Assembly (NCBI GenBank): GCA_036258175.1
Contig: DATAEE010000300.1
Coordinates: forward strand, 1 to 64,000
Reading direction: 5' to 3'
DNA: 64,000 nucleotides
Origin: DATAEE01 sp036258175
Lineage (GTDB): Bacteria; Acidobacteriota; Vicinamibacteria; Vicinamibacterales; 2-12-FULL-66-21
Position 1 is the first letter of the stretch. Each line of letters opens with the position of its first letter. The translations under genes and the position numbers were made by a program. Below the pieces are notes generated by a model. It was given only the letters and a program-made list of their open reading frames with translations. It ran no database searches and had not been told where the DNA came from. Shown here in pieces: positions 24,752-33,071 of the stretch.

Positions 24752-25792
24752 GTGATTGAGGTGCAGCACCTCACGAAGCGATACGGTCGGGTGACCGCCG
24801 TCGACGACGTCAGTTTCCGGGTCGAGAAGGGCGAGATCCTCGGCTTTCTGGGCCCCAACGGCGCCGGCAAGACCACGACGATGCGGATCCTGACCGGTTA
24901 CATTCCCGCCACCGAAGGCAAGGCGGTCGTCGCGGGCTACGACGTCTTCGAGAAGCCCATCGACGCCAAACGCCGGACAGGCTATCTGCCGGAGACGCCT
25001 CCCCTCTATCCGGAAATGACGGTGCGCCAGTACCTGAACTTCGTCGCGCGCCTGAAGGGGATCCCTGGCGCGCAGCGGAACGCGCGCGTCGGAGAAATCA
25101 TGGAGAAGACGCGCGTCACCGACATGGCGTCGCGCCACTGCTCGAAGCTCTCGAAGGGGTACCGGCAGCGCGTCGGGCTCGCGCAGGCGCTCATTCACAA
25201 CCCCGACGTCCTCATACTGGATGAGCCCACGGCGGGACTGGATCCGAAGCAGATCATCGATACCAGACAACTCATCCGGAGCCTCGCGGGCGATCACACG
25301 ATCATCCTGAGCACCCATATCCTGCCCGAGGTTTCGCAGACCTGTCAGCGCGTCGTGATCATCAACCGCGGCCGGGTGGTCGCGATCGACACGCCGGAGA
25401 ACCTGACCGCGCGGCTGCGCGGCTCCGAGACGATGTACGTGCAGCTCGACGCGGGGAACGTCGATCCGAAGGGCGTGCTCGAGCAGGTCCCGGGAGTCCT
25501 GCGGGTTGCGCTCGCGGATCAGCGCGAGTCAATCGTCGGCTTCGAAGTCGAGAGCGAACGCGGAAGCGACATCCGCCGCGATCTCGCGCGGACGGTCGTC
25601 GGCAAGGGATGGGGGCTGCTCGAGCTGAGGCCGATGCGCATGAGCCTGGAGGAGATCTTCCTGCACCTCACGACCGAGGAGCGGGAAGAAGATAGCGGCG
25701 CGGCGGGACCTCCGCGCGCCGACGAGGAGAGTGAGGCGGCGAACGAGCCGGCGGGCGCGAGCCGCACCGATGGGGAGGTGCTCGGTGGGTAA
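24752..25792 (+). CDS. ABC transporter ATP-binding protein (GldA-like)
   Basis: Cytoplasmic ATPase of an ABC-2 type exporter, 346 residues. Walker A GPNGAGKTTTMRIL (~36-49), the Q-loop region, signature LSKGYRQRVGLAQALI (~133-148), Walker B VLILDEPTAGLDP (~153-165) and the H-loop STHIL are intact. The C-terminal ~40 residues are an Ala/Glu/Gly-rich tail of low complexity. It is the first of four genes with the order ATPase, permease, GldG-like, DUF4340, an arrangement known from Bacteroidetes gliding loci and widespread in non-gliding phyla. GTG start with GGAG upstream. Confidence 0.93.
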   Translation: MIEVQHLTKRYGRVTAVDDVSFRVEKGEILGFLGPNGAGKTTTMRILTGYIPATEGKAVVAGYDVFEKPIDAKRRTGYLPETPPLYPEMTVRQYLNFVARLKGIPGAQRNARVGEIMEKTRVTDMASRHCSKLSKGYRQRVGLAQALIHNPDVLILDEPTAGLDPKQIIDTRQLIRSLAGDHTIILSTHILPEVSQTCQRVVIINRGRVVAIDTPENLTARLRGSETMYVQLDAGNVDPKGVLEQVPGVLRVALADQRESIVGFEVESERGSDIRRDLARTVVGKGWGLLELRPMRMSLEEIFLHLTTEEREEDSGAAGPPRADEESEAANEPAGASRTDGEVLGG

Positions 25793-26549
25793 CGTTCTCA
25801 CCATCGCGAGAAAGGAATTCCGCACGCTGTTCGCGTCGCCGATCGCCTACATCGTCACGGGCTTCTGGGCGCTCGCGTTCGGGTGGTTCTTCTACGTCAT
25901 GCTGCATTTCTTCCTGCAGCGCAGCCAGGGCATGCCGGGGATGGGACCGCAGACGGTCAACATCAACCAGGACATGATTCGGTACGTGCTGACGAACTCG
26001 AGCGTCGTGATCCTCTTCCTGCTGCCGGCGATCACGATGGGGACGTACGCCGAGGAGAAGCGGTCCGGCACGATCGAGCTCCTGCTCACGTCGCCGGTCA
26101 CCGACCTCCAGATCATCCTGGGCAAGTTCCTGGGCGTTCTCGCGCTCTATGCGACGATGCTGCTCGTGACGGTCCTCTACGTGGCGCTGCTGTTCTGGTT
26201 CGGCGATCCGGAGTGGAAACCAATCGTCATCGGTTACCTAGGGCTCTTGCTGCTCGGCGGCGTGTTCCTGTCGGTCGGACTGTTCATCTCCAGCCTCACG
26301 AAGAACCAGATCGTCGCGGCGGTCGCGACGTTCGTGACCTTCCTGATGTTGTGGGTGATCGACTGGATGGCCACGGACTCGAGCGGGACCACGGGGTCGG
26401 TGCTTCGGTATCTGTCGCTCACGGGCCACTTCGACGACTTCTCGAAGGGCGTGCTCGACACGAAACATCTCATCTACTACCTGAGCTTCATTTCCCTCGG
26501 GCTGTTCCTCACCGCTAAGTCGGTCGACACCGAGCGGTGGCGCGGATAA
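25785..26549 (+). CDS. ABC-2 type permease (GldF-like)
   Basis: 254-residue membrane permease with six transmembrane helices. NVLTIARKEFRTLFASPIAYIV at the start, ITMGTYAEEKRSGTIELLLTSPVTDLQIILGKFL in the middle and the final helix YYLSFISLGLFLTAKS are typical of the NosY/GldF group. The start is GTG 25785, after GGGGAGG and overlapping the ATPase stop by 8 bases; the frame remains open upstream to 25731 but that part lies in the ATPase tail. Confidence 0.9.
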   Translation: MGNVLTIARKEFRTLFASPIAYIVTGFWALAFGWFFYVMLHFFLQRSQGMPGMGPQTVNINQDMIRYVLTNSSVVILFLLPAITMGTYAEEKRSGTIELLLTSPVTDLQIILGKFLGVLALYATMLLVTVLYVALLFWFGDPEWKPIVIGYLGLLLLGGVFLSVGLFISSLTKNQIVAAVATFVTFLMLWVIDWMATDSSGTTGSVLRYLSLTGHFDDFSKGVLDTKHLIYYLSFISLGLFLTAKSVDTERWRG

Positions 26550-26551
26550 CC

Positions 26552-28171
26552 ATGATTAGAAAGATCCTCAACATCCTCGGCTGGGCGGGCGCGGCGGTCG
26601 TGTTCGCTGCCTTCGCGATCTGGATCATCCCGAACACGGCGCTGCCAAGCGGGCCAAACTGGGACGCGTGGCAGCGCGGGCTCGCGCTGACGGGGCTCGT
26701 GCTCGTGCTCCTGTACATGCTGAGCCAGTGGCGGGACATCGGGCGGTCGTTCTCCGGGCGGCAGGCGCGATACGGCACGCTCACGATCGCAAGCGTCGCC
26801 GTGGTGCTCGGAATCCTGGTTGCGATCAACTGGATTTCGAACCGCCAGAACTATCGCAAGGACTTCACGGCGGGCGGCACGTTCACCCTGTCGGACCAGA
26901 CCAAGAGGATTCTCGAGACGCTCGACAAGCCGGTCAGCATCAAAGTGTTCACGAAGGGGGACGACTTCGAGCGGTTCCGCGATCGGCTCGATCAGTTCCA
27001 GTACGCGTCGAAGAATGTGACGGTCGAGTACATCGACGTGTACAAGCGGCCCGCGCTCGCCGACCAGTACAAGATCCAGCAGGAAGGTACGGTCGTGTTC
27101 GAGCACGACGCGCGCGTCGAGCGCGCGACGAACGATTCCGAGCAGGACCTGACGAACGCGCTTATCAAGGCCGTGCAGGGCAAGGAAAAGACGCTGTACT
27201 TCGTCCAGGGGCACGGCGAGCACGACACGGCCGGAACAGATCGGCGGACGGGCTACTCAGGCATCGCGCAGGCATTGCAGATCGACAACTTCAAGGTCGA
27301 GAAGCTCGGACTGCTGCAGCAGAAGTCGGTGCCGGCGGAGGCAACGGCGGTCGTGATTGCGGGACCGCAGGTCGACTACACGCCCGAAGAGATTGGCATG
27401 CTGCGCGAGTACCTGCAGCGCGGCGGCCGGGCGCTGTTCCTGCTCGATCCGCCCACCCGTCCGGATGCGACGCCCCTCACCAACCTTGCCGCGCTGCTGC
27501 ACGAATGGGGCATCGAGGCGGGGAACGACATCGTGGTGGACGTCAGCGGGAGGAGCGACGAGCCGTCGGTTCCGGTCGCGATGCCGCCTTATCCGTCGCA
27601 CCCGATCGTCGATCGGTTTGCGTTGTTCACGGTCTACCCGATCGCCCGCTCGATGACGCCCGTCTCGGGCGGCGTCAACGGTCGCACCGCGCAGCCATTC
27701 ATCGAAACGAGCCCTCGCAGCTGGGCCGAGACCGACATCAAGGCGCTCCTGACCACCGGCCGGCTCACGTCGGACGCGGCGAAGGGTGACAAGACCGGTC
27801 CGATCCCGCTCGGTGCCGCCGTTTCCGCCGCAGCGCCGGAGGCGCCGCCTCCACCCAAGTCGGAGAACCAGGTCGAAGCCGACAAGAAGGAAGAACCCAA
27901 GAAGCCGGAGACCCGCGTCGTGGCCATCGGCGACTCCGATTTCGCGTCGAATGGATTTCTCGGCGCCGTGGGGAGCCGCGACCTCTTCATGAACGTCGCG
28001 AACTGGCTCGCCGGACAGGAAAACATGATCGCGATCCGGCCGCGCGAGGCGCAGGATCGCCGGCTGTCGATGACGGCCGACCAGCAGCGTTTCATGATGC
28101 TGCTGACGATCTTCATCATTCCCGGCGCCATCCTGTTTGCTGGCGTCTATACCTGGTGGCAGAGACGCTAA
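26552..28171 (+). CDS. GldG-like ABC transport auxiliary protein
   Basis: 539 residues. Two N-terminal transmembrane helices (~7-28, 44-60) and a third at ~75-92 lead into a large periplasmic region with KDFTAGGTFTLSDQTKRIL, a conserved opening of the GldG/ABC_transp_aux family. LYFVQGHGEHD and REYLQRGGRALFLLDP resemble the inactive GATase-like domain of that family. A Pro/Lys/Glu-rich linker (~425-450) precedes VVAIGDSDFASNGFLG and a C-terminal helix (MLLTIFIIPGAILFAGVYTWW). ATG 26552 is taken as start; 15 bases upstream another in-frame ATG exists. The transported substrate is unknown. Confidence 0.87.
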   Translation: MIRKILNILGWAGAAVVFAAFAIWIIPNTALPSGPNWDAWQRGLALTGLVLVLLYMLSQWRDIGRSFSGRQARYGTLTIASVAVVLGILVAINWISNRQNYRKDFTAGGTFTLSDQTKRILETLDKPVSIKVFTKGDDFERFRDRLDQFQYASKNVTVEYIDVYKRPALADQYKIQQEGTVVFEHDARVERATNDSEQDLTNALIKAVQGKEKTLYFVQGHGEHDTAGTDRRTGYSGIAQALQIDNFKVEKLGLLQQKSVPAEATAVVIAGPQVDYTPEEIGMLREYLQRGGRALFLLDPPTRPDATPLTNLAALLHEWGIEAGNDIVVDVSGRSDEPSVPVAMPPYPSHPIVDRFALFTVYPIARSMTPVSGGVNGRTAQPFIETSPRSWAETDIKALLTTGRLTSDAAKGDKTGPIPLGAAVSAAAPEAPPPPKSENQVEADKKEEPKKPETRVVAIGDSDFASNGFLGAVGSRDLFMNVANWLAGQENMIAIRPREAQDRRLSMTADQQRFMMLLTIFIIPGAILFAGVYTWWQRR

Positions 28172-29524
28172 ATGGGACGGCTGCGATCCTTCATCGCTCT
28201 TCTCGTCATCGGCCTCGGTCTCGGCGCCTACATCTATTTCGTCGAATCGGAGAGGGCTCCGAGCTCGGATCCGAAGCCCAAAGCGAAGGTCTTCGAAGGC
28301 GTCCAGGCAGACAAGATTGAAGAGATCACGATCGCGATGAAAGATGGCGATCGGACGACACTCACGAAATCTGGAAACGACTGGCAGATCGTCGCGCCGC
28401 TGAAAACGGCGGCGGACCAGACCGAAGCCTCCGGGCTCGCCACCAATCTCACGACGCTGGAAGTCCAGCACGTCGTGGACGAGGCGCCCGAGGACCTGAA
28501 GCAGTTCGGGCTCGCCGAGCCGCGCTCCGAGGTCTCGTTCCGCCTCGCCGGCGAGAAGGAACCCAAGCGCCTCCTCGTCGGAAACAAGACGGCCACCGGC
28601 GGTGATGTCTACGCGAAGATCGGCGCCGACAAGCGCGTCATCCTCATTCCCGGGTACCTCGAGTCCACGTTCGTCCGCTCGACATTCGACATGCGCGACA
28701 AGTCGGCGCTCAAGTTCGACCGCGACAAGGTCGACGGGCTGACGGTGGTGTCCGGTGGCAAGACCGTGCGCATCAAAAAAGACGCAAACGAGTGGATGCT
28801 CGCCGAGCCGGTCGCCGCGCGCGCCGATTTTGGCACCGTCGAGGGCGTCCTCGGACGACTCTCTGGCGCGCAGATGAAGGGCATCATCGCGGCGGAGCCA
28901 TCCGAGGCAGACATCAAGAAGTACGGCCTCAACTCGCCAGCCGTCATGGTGCGCCTGAACGCGGGAAGCGCACAGGCAGCGCTTGCCGTCGGCGGCGATG
29001 CCGGCGAAGGCAACCTGTACGCGCGCGATCTATCGCGGCCGATGGTCTTCGCGCTCGAGTCGGCGATCGCCGACGAGTTGAAGAAGAACGCAACCGACTT
29101 CCGCCGCAAGGACGTGTTCGAGTTCCGGCCGTTCAACGCGAAGCACATCGAAGTCACGCGTGACGGGCAGACCACCGTCTACGACCGGGTCGAAAACAAG
29201 GACCCGAAGGCGCCAACGACCGATAAGTGGGTACAGTCCGCCCCCGAGAAGAAGGATGCGGACATGGCGAAGATGGATGCGATGCTGTCGGCATTCTCCA
29301 ACCTGCGCGCGACGGCGTTCCCGGATACGACCGCGGGAACCGGCCTCGAGGCGCCGGCGCTCACCGTCGTGGTCCGATACGACGATGGCAAGAAGGAAGA
29401 GCGCGTGACGTTCGGGGTGCGGGGCGAGAACTATCACGCCGCCCGCAGCGGCGAGCCCGGCGCGATGAAGATCGAAAAGGGCGACTACGAAAACGCAGTC
29501 AAGGCGCTGAACGAGGTGAAATGA
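28172..29524 (+). CDS. DUF4340-domain periplasmic protein of the ABC operon
   Basis: 450 residues: one N-terminal membrane anchor (LRSFIALLVIGLGLGAYIYFV split over residues 3-23) and a periplasmic domain made of repeated beta-rich units that begin with patterns like ITIAMKDGDRTTLTKSGNDW and FGLAEPRSEVSFRLAG. DUF4340 proteins almost always follow GldG-like genes, as here with zero spacing (ATG directly after TAA). The role is presumably to complete the GldG-ABC complex; no enzymatic motif is visible. Confidence 0.86.
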   Translation: MGRLRSFIALLVIGLGLGAYIYFVESERAPSSDPKPKAKVFEGVQADKIEEITIAMKDGDRTTLTKSGNDWQIVAPLKTAADQTEASGLATNLTTLEVQHVVDEAPEDLKQFGLAEPRSEVSFRLAGEKEPKRLLVGNKTATGGDVYAKIGADKRVILIPGYLESTFVRSTFDMRDKSALKFDRDKVDGLTVVSGGKTVRIKKDANEWMLAEPVAARADFGTVEGVLGRLSGAQMKGIIAAEPSEADIKKYGLNSPAVMVRLNAGSAQAALAVGGDAGEGNLYARDLSRPMVFALESAIADELKKNATDFRRKDVFEFRPFNAKHIEVTRDGQTTVYDRVENKDPKAPTTDKWVQSAPEKKDADMAKMDAMLSAFSNLRATAFPDTTAGTGLEAPALTVVVRYDDGKKEERVTFGVRGENYHAARSGEPGAMKIEKGDYENAVKALNEVK

Positions 29525-31167
29525 TACGCGCCCGTGCCGGGTGCCTGATGCCTGGTGCCCGGTACGAGCGGGTGCCGGGTGCCTGGTGGGTGCGTTGTGC
29601 CTGGTGGGTACATCGTGCCTGGTGGGTGCGGACCGCCGTCGCATCGCTGCTTCTCTTCTGTACCCCCGTACCACCCGCCGCACGAGGCACCGACCGGGCA
29701 CCAGGCACCCACCCGGCACTCGGCACCCGTTCGCACCAAGCACCCAGCACCAGGCACCAGGCACCCCGTGCTCGGTACCAAGTCCTGTCGCAGCAGCTGA
29801 CCCGCATCTTCGACGCCCCCATCCTCGATCACTCCTACCTGGCCGTCGTCGTCCGCTCGATGACCACGGGCGAGACGGTCCTCGCGCGGAACAGCGGCAA
29901 GCTGATGATGCCAGCCTCGAACATGAAGGTCGTGACGCTTGCGGCGGCTGCCGAGCGGCTGGGCTGGGGCTACCGCTTCGAAACCCGATTCGTGTCGGAC
30001 GGAGCGGTCGTCGATGGCCGGCTCGGCGGCGATCTCGTTATCGTCGGCTCCGGTGATCCGTCGATGAACGAGCGCCACGACCGTGCGGACAAGATCCTGG
30101 AAGACGTCGCGTGGCAACTTCGCGAGGCGGGCATCCACGCGATCGAGGGCAGAATCGTCGCCGACGACCGACTTTTTAGCGGCGCCGAGATCGGCGGCGG
30201 CTGGTCGTGGGACTACTTGCACGAGTGGTACGCCGCGCCGATCAACGCGCTCGCGTTCGGCGAGAACTTCGTCACGGTCCTCGTCGAGCCGGGTCTCGCG
30301 GTGGGCGAGGCGGCGCAAGTGACGGTTCTACCCTCGACGTCCGACCTCGAAACCCTGAATCACGCGCTGACGGCAGCGGCCGGAACGGATCCGACGGTCG
30401 ACCTGGCGCGGGAGCGGGGCTCGCGGACGCTCGACGTCGTCGGGACTATTCCACTCGGCAGTCAACCTGTGCGCCGTCCGGCAGCCGTAGAGGACCCCGG
30501 GCTGTGCTTCGCGCGCGCGACCCGCGATGCGCTCATTCGCCATGGGATCGACGTCCGCGGCGACGCAATGGTACCCCCGTCGAACCCAATCGAACCTGCT
30601 CGAACCCCCTCGAACCCGCTCGAACCTTCGCGAACCATCGCCCGTGTCCTCTCGCCTCCGTTGTGGGAGATCGCGACCGTCATGATGAAGGCCAGCCAGA
30701 ACCTTTACGCGGAAATGTTGCTGAGGGTGATCGGGGGCGGCACGATGGAGGGCGGTCGCAGGGCGGTGACGGACGTGATGACCTCGTGGAAAATCGAGCC
30801 GCAGACCTTCGTCATCGCAGACGGCTCTGGCCTGTCGCGCTACAACTACGTCACCGCCGAAATGCTCGTCACGATCCTCGAACAGATGTATCGGGACCCG
30901 CGCCATCGCGAACGGTTCATGGCGACGCTCCCCATCGCGGGCGTCGATGGCACGCTCGAGCGGCGTATGCGCGGCACGAAGGCCCAGGGGAACCTGCGGG
31001 CCAAGACCGGGTCGATCGCCAACGCGCGATCGCTCTCGGGCTACGTGCGGACGGCAGGCGGCGATACGCTCGGGTTTGCCATCCTGGCCAACAACTTCAC
31101 GCTGCGCGGCGCCCAGATCGACGAGATTACCGATCGCGCGGTGGACGCTATGGTAAGGACAAGGTAA
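29521..31167 (+). CDS. dacB: D-alanyl-D-alanine carboxypeptidase/endopeptidase (PBP4/DacB family)
   Basis: Periplasmic peptidoglycan hydrolase of family S13, 548 residues. ATG 29521 overlaps the DUF4340 stop (ATGA). Active-site motifs are complete: SxxK in PASNMKVVTLAAA, SxN in KASQNLYAEMLLR and KTG in RAKTGSIANARS. GGDLVIVGSGDPSM and WYAAPINALAFGEN are typical. The N-terminus is odd: residues ~5-37 and ~55-85 are translated from GTGCCTG heptamer blocks that flank the hydrophobic signal core (VASLLLF). A second insert near residues 354-373 (NPIEPARTPSNPLEPSRT) comes from a decamer array. The 3' end overlaps convergent alaX by 20 bases. Confidence 0.9.
   Translation: MIRARAGCLMPGARYERVPGAWWVRCAWWVHRAWWVRTAVASLLLFCTPVPPAARGTDRAPGTHPALGTRSHQAPSTRHQAPRARYQVLSQQLTRIFDAPILDHSYLAVVVRSMTTGETVLARNSGKLMMPASNMKVVTLAAAAERLGWGYRFETRFVSDGAVVDGRLGGDLVIVGSGDPSMNERHDRADKILEDVAWQLREAGIHAIEGRIVADDRLFSGAEIGGGWSWDYLHEWYAAPINALAFGENFVTVLVEPGLAVGEAAQVTVLPSTSDLETLNHALTAAAGTDPTVDLARERGSRTLDVVGTIPLGSQPVRRPAAVEDPGLCFARATRDALIRHGIDVRGDAMVPPSNPIEPARTPSNPLEPSRTIARVLSPPLWEIATVMMKASQNLYAEMLLRVIGGGTMEGGRRAVTDVMTSWKIEPQTFVIADGSGLSRYNYVTAEMLVTILEQMYRDPRHRERFMATLPIAGVDGTLERRMRGTKAQGNLRAKTGSIANARSLSGYVRTAGGDTLGFAILANNFTLRGAQIDEITDRAVDAMVRTR
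29534..29780. repeat. Heptamer array embedded in the dacB 5' coding region
   Basis: A forward GTGCCTG/GTGGGTG block (29534-29630) and an inverted CAGGCAC-type block (29685-29780), separated by the sequence coding for the signal-peptide core. Same unit as at 4286-4456 and 35385-35561. Reading frame is kept through both blocks. Confidence 0.85.
30580..30639. repeat. Decamer array (TCGAACCNNC) within dacB
   Basis: Six 10-base units encoding repeated Asn/Pro/Ile-Leu/Glu/Pro/Ser-Ala/Arg/Thr residues. The complementary unit forms the array at 54587-54626. Confidence 0.85.
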
Positions 31168-32344
31168 GGAACTCATCGACAAAGCGTCGAAGATCATCGG
31201 CCGACACGGTGACACCGCCACCCTGCGCCAGGTCGGCCCGCCCTCCGCCTCTACCGCCGAAACGCCCGGTGATGCCGCGCAGCAGCGCGGATGCATCAAA
31301 CGTCACATCCGCGGCGCGCGCAACGACGAGCGGCGAGCCGGCGGAAGCGGAACCCAGCAGGATCGCGGCGTGACCCGGGCGCGCGGCGATGGATGCTGCA
31401 ATCACCTTCAGTCCGCCCGCGTCCCATCCATCGAGCACACCGGCGACGACCCGGCCGGGGCCGATTGGCGTGGCCGACGCCGCCAGCGAATCTGCTTCAT
31501 GCGACGCGAGGAGCTCCTGGAGCCGTTTCAGCGTCCGCGTGTGTTCTTTCGCATCGGCCTGAAGGCGCTCGACCGATCCGGGCAGCTCCGACGGGTGCAC
31601 GGTGAGCGCCCGCGCGCCGGCGGAGACGATGTCCCGCAGGGACCTGAATGTCGCCAGCGCCCGCCCGCCGCAGACGAACTCCACGCGCAGCCCGCCTTTG
31701 AACCGCTCCCAGCCGGCGATCGCGATGATTCCGATCTCGCCCGTACGCGCGACGTGCGTCCCGCCGCACGCCGACAGGTCAAAATCCTCCACCTCGACCA
31801 GCCGCAGCTCGCCGCCGCGGCGGCTTTCCTTTCGCAGCGCCATCCGCGCCGCCTCGTCCGCGCTCGCGAAGTGGATCGAGACCGGCCGGTTCTCCCACAC
31901 CACGCGATTCCCCGCCGCCTCGGCAGCGGCGATCTCGGCCGGCGACGGTTCGCGCGACAGATCGATCGTGCTGTGCTCCGCGCCGAGGTGAAAACTGACA
32001 GTCGGTGCCTTGCACACGCGGGCGAACGCCGCTGACAGTACGTGCTGCCCCGTGTGCTGCTGCATGTGATCGAAGCGCCTATCCCATTCGATCTCGCCGT
32101 GCGCGGGACCCGGCTCGATCTCCCGCTCCGTGACGTGAAGAATGTCGCCGTCGTCGTCCTCTTCGACCTGCAGGACACGGAGGCCGTTCAGCGTGCCGGT
32201 GTCGAACGGCTGGCCGCCGGACGTGGGATAGAACGCGGTCCGATCGAGCCGCGCCGCCGGTCGGCCATTCATCGTCGTCACCGACAGCACCGCGGCGTCG
32301 AACGCGCGCGTGTACGGGTCCGTGTAATAGAGCCGTTCGGTCAT
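31148..32344 (-). CDS. alaX: Trans-editing alanyl-tRNA deacylase AlaX (long form with DHHA1)
   Basis: Free-standing homolog of the AlaRS editing domain, removing Ser or Gly from tRNA-Ala; 398 residues. It has TAFYPTSGGQPFDTG at the N-terminus, the zinc ligands HMQQHTGQHVLSAAF (HxxxH, ~92-106) and DLSACGGTHVARTGEIG (CxxxH, ~191-207). A C-terminal DHHA1 domain (~270-398) contains the Gly-rich FGGRGGGRADLAQGGG. Lacks the aminoacylation domain. The stop of queC overlaps its start by 4 bases in a queC-alaX order. Confidence 0.9.
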   Translation of the reverse strand: MTERLYYTDPYTRAFDAAVLSVTTMNGRPAARLDRTAFYPTSGGQPFDTGTLNGLRVLQVEEDDDGDILHVTEREIEPGPAHGEIEWDRRFDHMQQHTGQHVLSAAFARVCKAPTVSFHLGAEHSTIDLSREPSPAEIAAAEAAGNRVVWENRPVSIHFASADEAARMALRKESRRGGELRLVEVEDFDLSACGGTHVARTGEIGIIAIAGWERFKGGLRVEFVCGGRALATFRSLRDIVSAGARALTVHPSELPGSVERLQADAKEHTRTLKRLQELLASHEADSLAASATPIGPGRVVAGVLDGWDAGGLKVIAASIAARPGHAAILLGSASAGSPLVVARAADVTFDASALLRGITGRFGGRGGGRADLAQGGGVTVSADDLRRFVDEFLTLSLP

Positions 32345-33042
32345 CGCGAATCGTTCCGGCTCGAGACTGCGCCGGCTGTCAGCGGGTCGACGGCGCCCGC
32401 TTCGGCGAAGCCGGCCGCGCGCAGCCGGCAGCTGTCGCAGCGGCCACAGGGCGCGCCGTCCGGCGCCGGATCGTAGCAGCTGTGCGTGAGGCCATAGTCG
32501 AGCCCGAGCTCGAGACCCGTCCTGATAATGGTTGCCTTGCTCCAGTTGATAAGCGGTGCTTCGAATCGCAACGGACGCCCCTCGATGCCGGCCCGTGTCG
32601 CGAGCGCGGCGAGCTTCTCGAACGCGTCGAGGAATTCGGGGCGGCAGTCCGGGTATCCGGAGTAGTCGACCGCGTTGATCCCCAGCACGATCGTCTCGGC
32701 GCCGATCGCCTCGGCCCAGCCGAGAGCGACCGCGAGAAAGATCGTGTTTCGCGCCGGCACGTACGTGGAGGGGATACCTGGCGCGTCGAGCGGCCGATCC
32801 TTGGGGACCTGTTCGGCCCCTGTCAGCGACGATCCGCCGATGGCCGCAAGATCGATATCGAGCACGAGATGACGGGCGACAGCGAGCGCCGCCGCCACGC
32901 GCCGCGCCGCTTCCAGCTCACGCTGATGAATCTGGCCGTAGCGGAAGGTCAGCGCGAACAGCTCGTAACCGTGCCGGGCGGCAACCGCCGCGGCAGTGTA
33001 CGAGTCCAGTCCACCGCTGAGCACGACGACGGCTTTGGGCAT
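32341..33042 (-). CDS. queC: 7-cyano-7-deazaguanine synthase
   Basis: ATP-dependent enzyme converting carboxydeazaguanine to preQ0 in queuosine synthesis; 233 residues. PP-loop VVLSGGLDSYTAAAVAARHG (~5-24), YVPARNTIFLAVALGWAEA (~94-112), GINAVDYSGYPDCRPEF (~121-137) and the zinc-binding CYDPAPDGAPCGRCDSC (~188-204) define QueC. QueA is also in this window (52381-53418), so queuosine tRNA modification is the likely use. TAGATT ends 8 bases before the ATG (leaderless). Divergent from the ArsC-like gene. Confidence 0.95.
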   Translation of the reverse strand: MPKAVVVLSGGLDSYTAAAVAARHGYELFALTFRYGQIHQRELEAARRVAAALAVARHLVLDIDLAAIGGSSLTGAEQVPKDRPLDAPGIPSTYVPARNTIFLAVALGWAEAIGAETIVLGINAVDYSGYPDCRPEFLDAFEKLAALATRAGIEGRPLRFEAPLINWSKATIIRTGLELGLDYGLTHSCYDPAPDGAPCGRCDSCRLRAAGFAEAGAVDPLTAGAVSSRNDSR

Positions 33043-33047
33043 GACGT

Positions 33048-33066
33048 TAGAATCTAGGGTACCCTA
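33048..33066. promoter_or_regulatory. Divergent queC / arsC-like promoter region with palindrome
   Basis: On the minus strand TAGATT (33051-33056) ends 8 bases before queC. On the plus strand TAGAAT (33048-33053) or TACCCT (33060-33065) could serve the ArsC-like gene. The perfect 12-base palindrome TAGGGTACCCTA (33055-33066) sits over these sites and could be an operator. Confidence 0.5.
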
Positions 33067-33071
33067 CGCCG

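Noticed and set aside
24752..29524. The ABC-GldG operon as evidence for gliding motility
   Set aside because: No other gliding genes are present, and this operon type is common in non-gliding bacteria.
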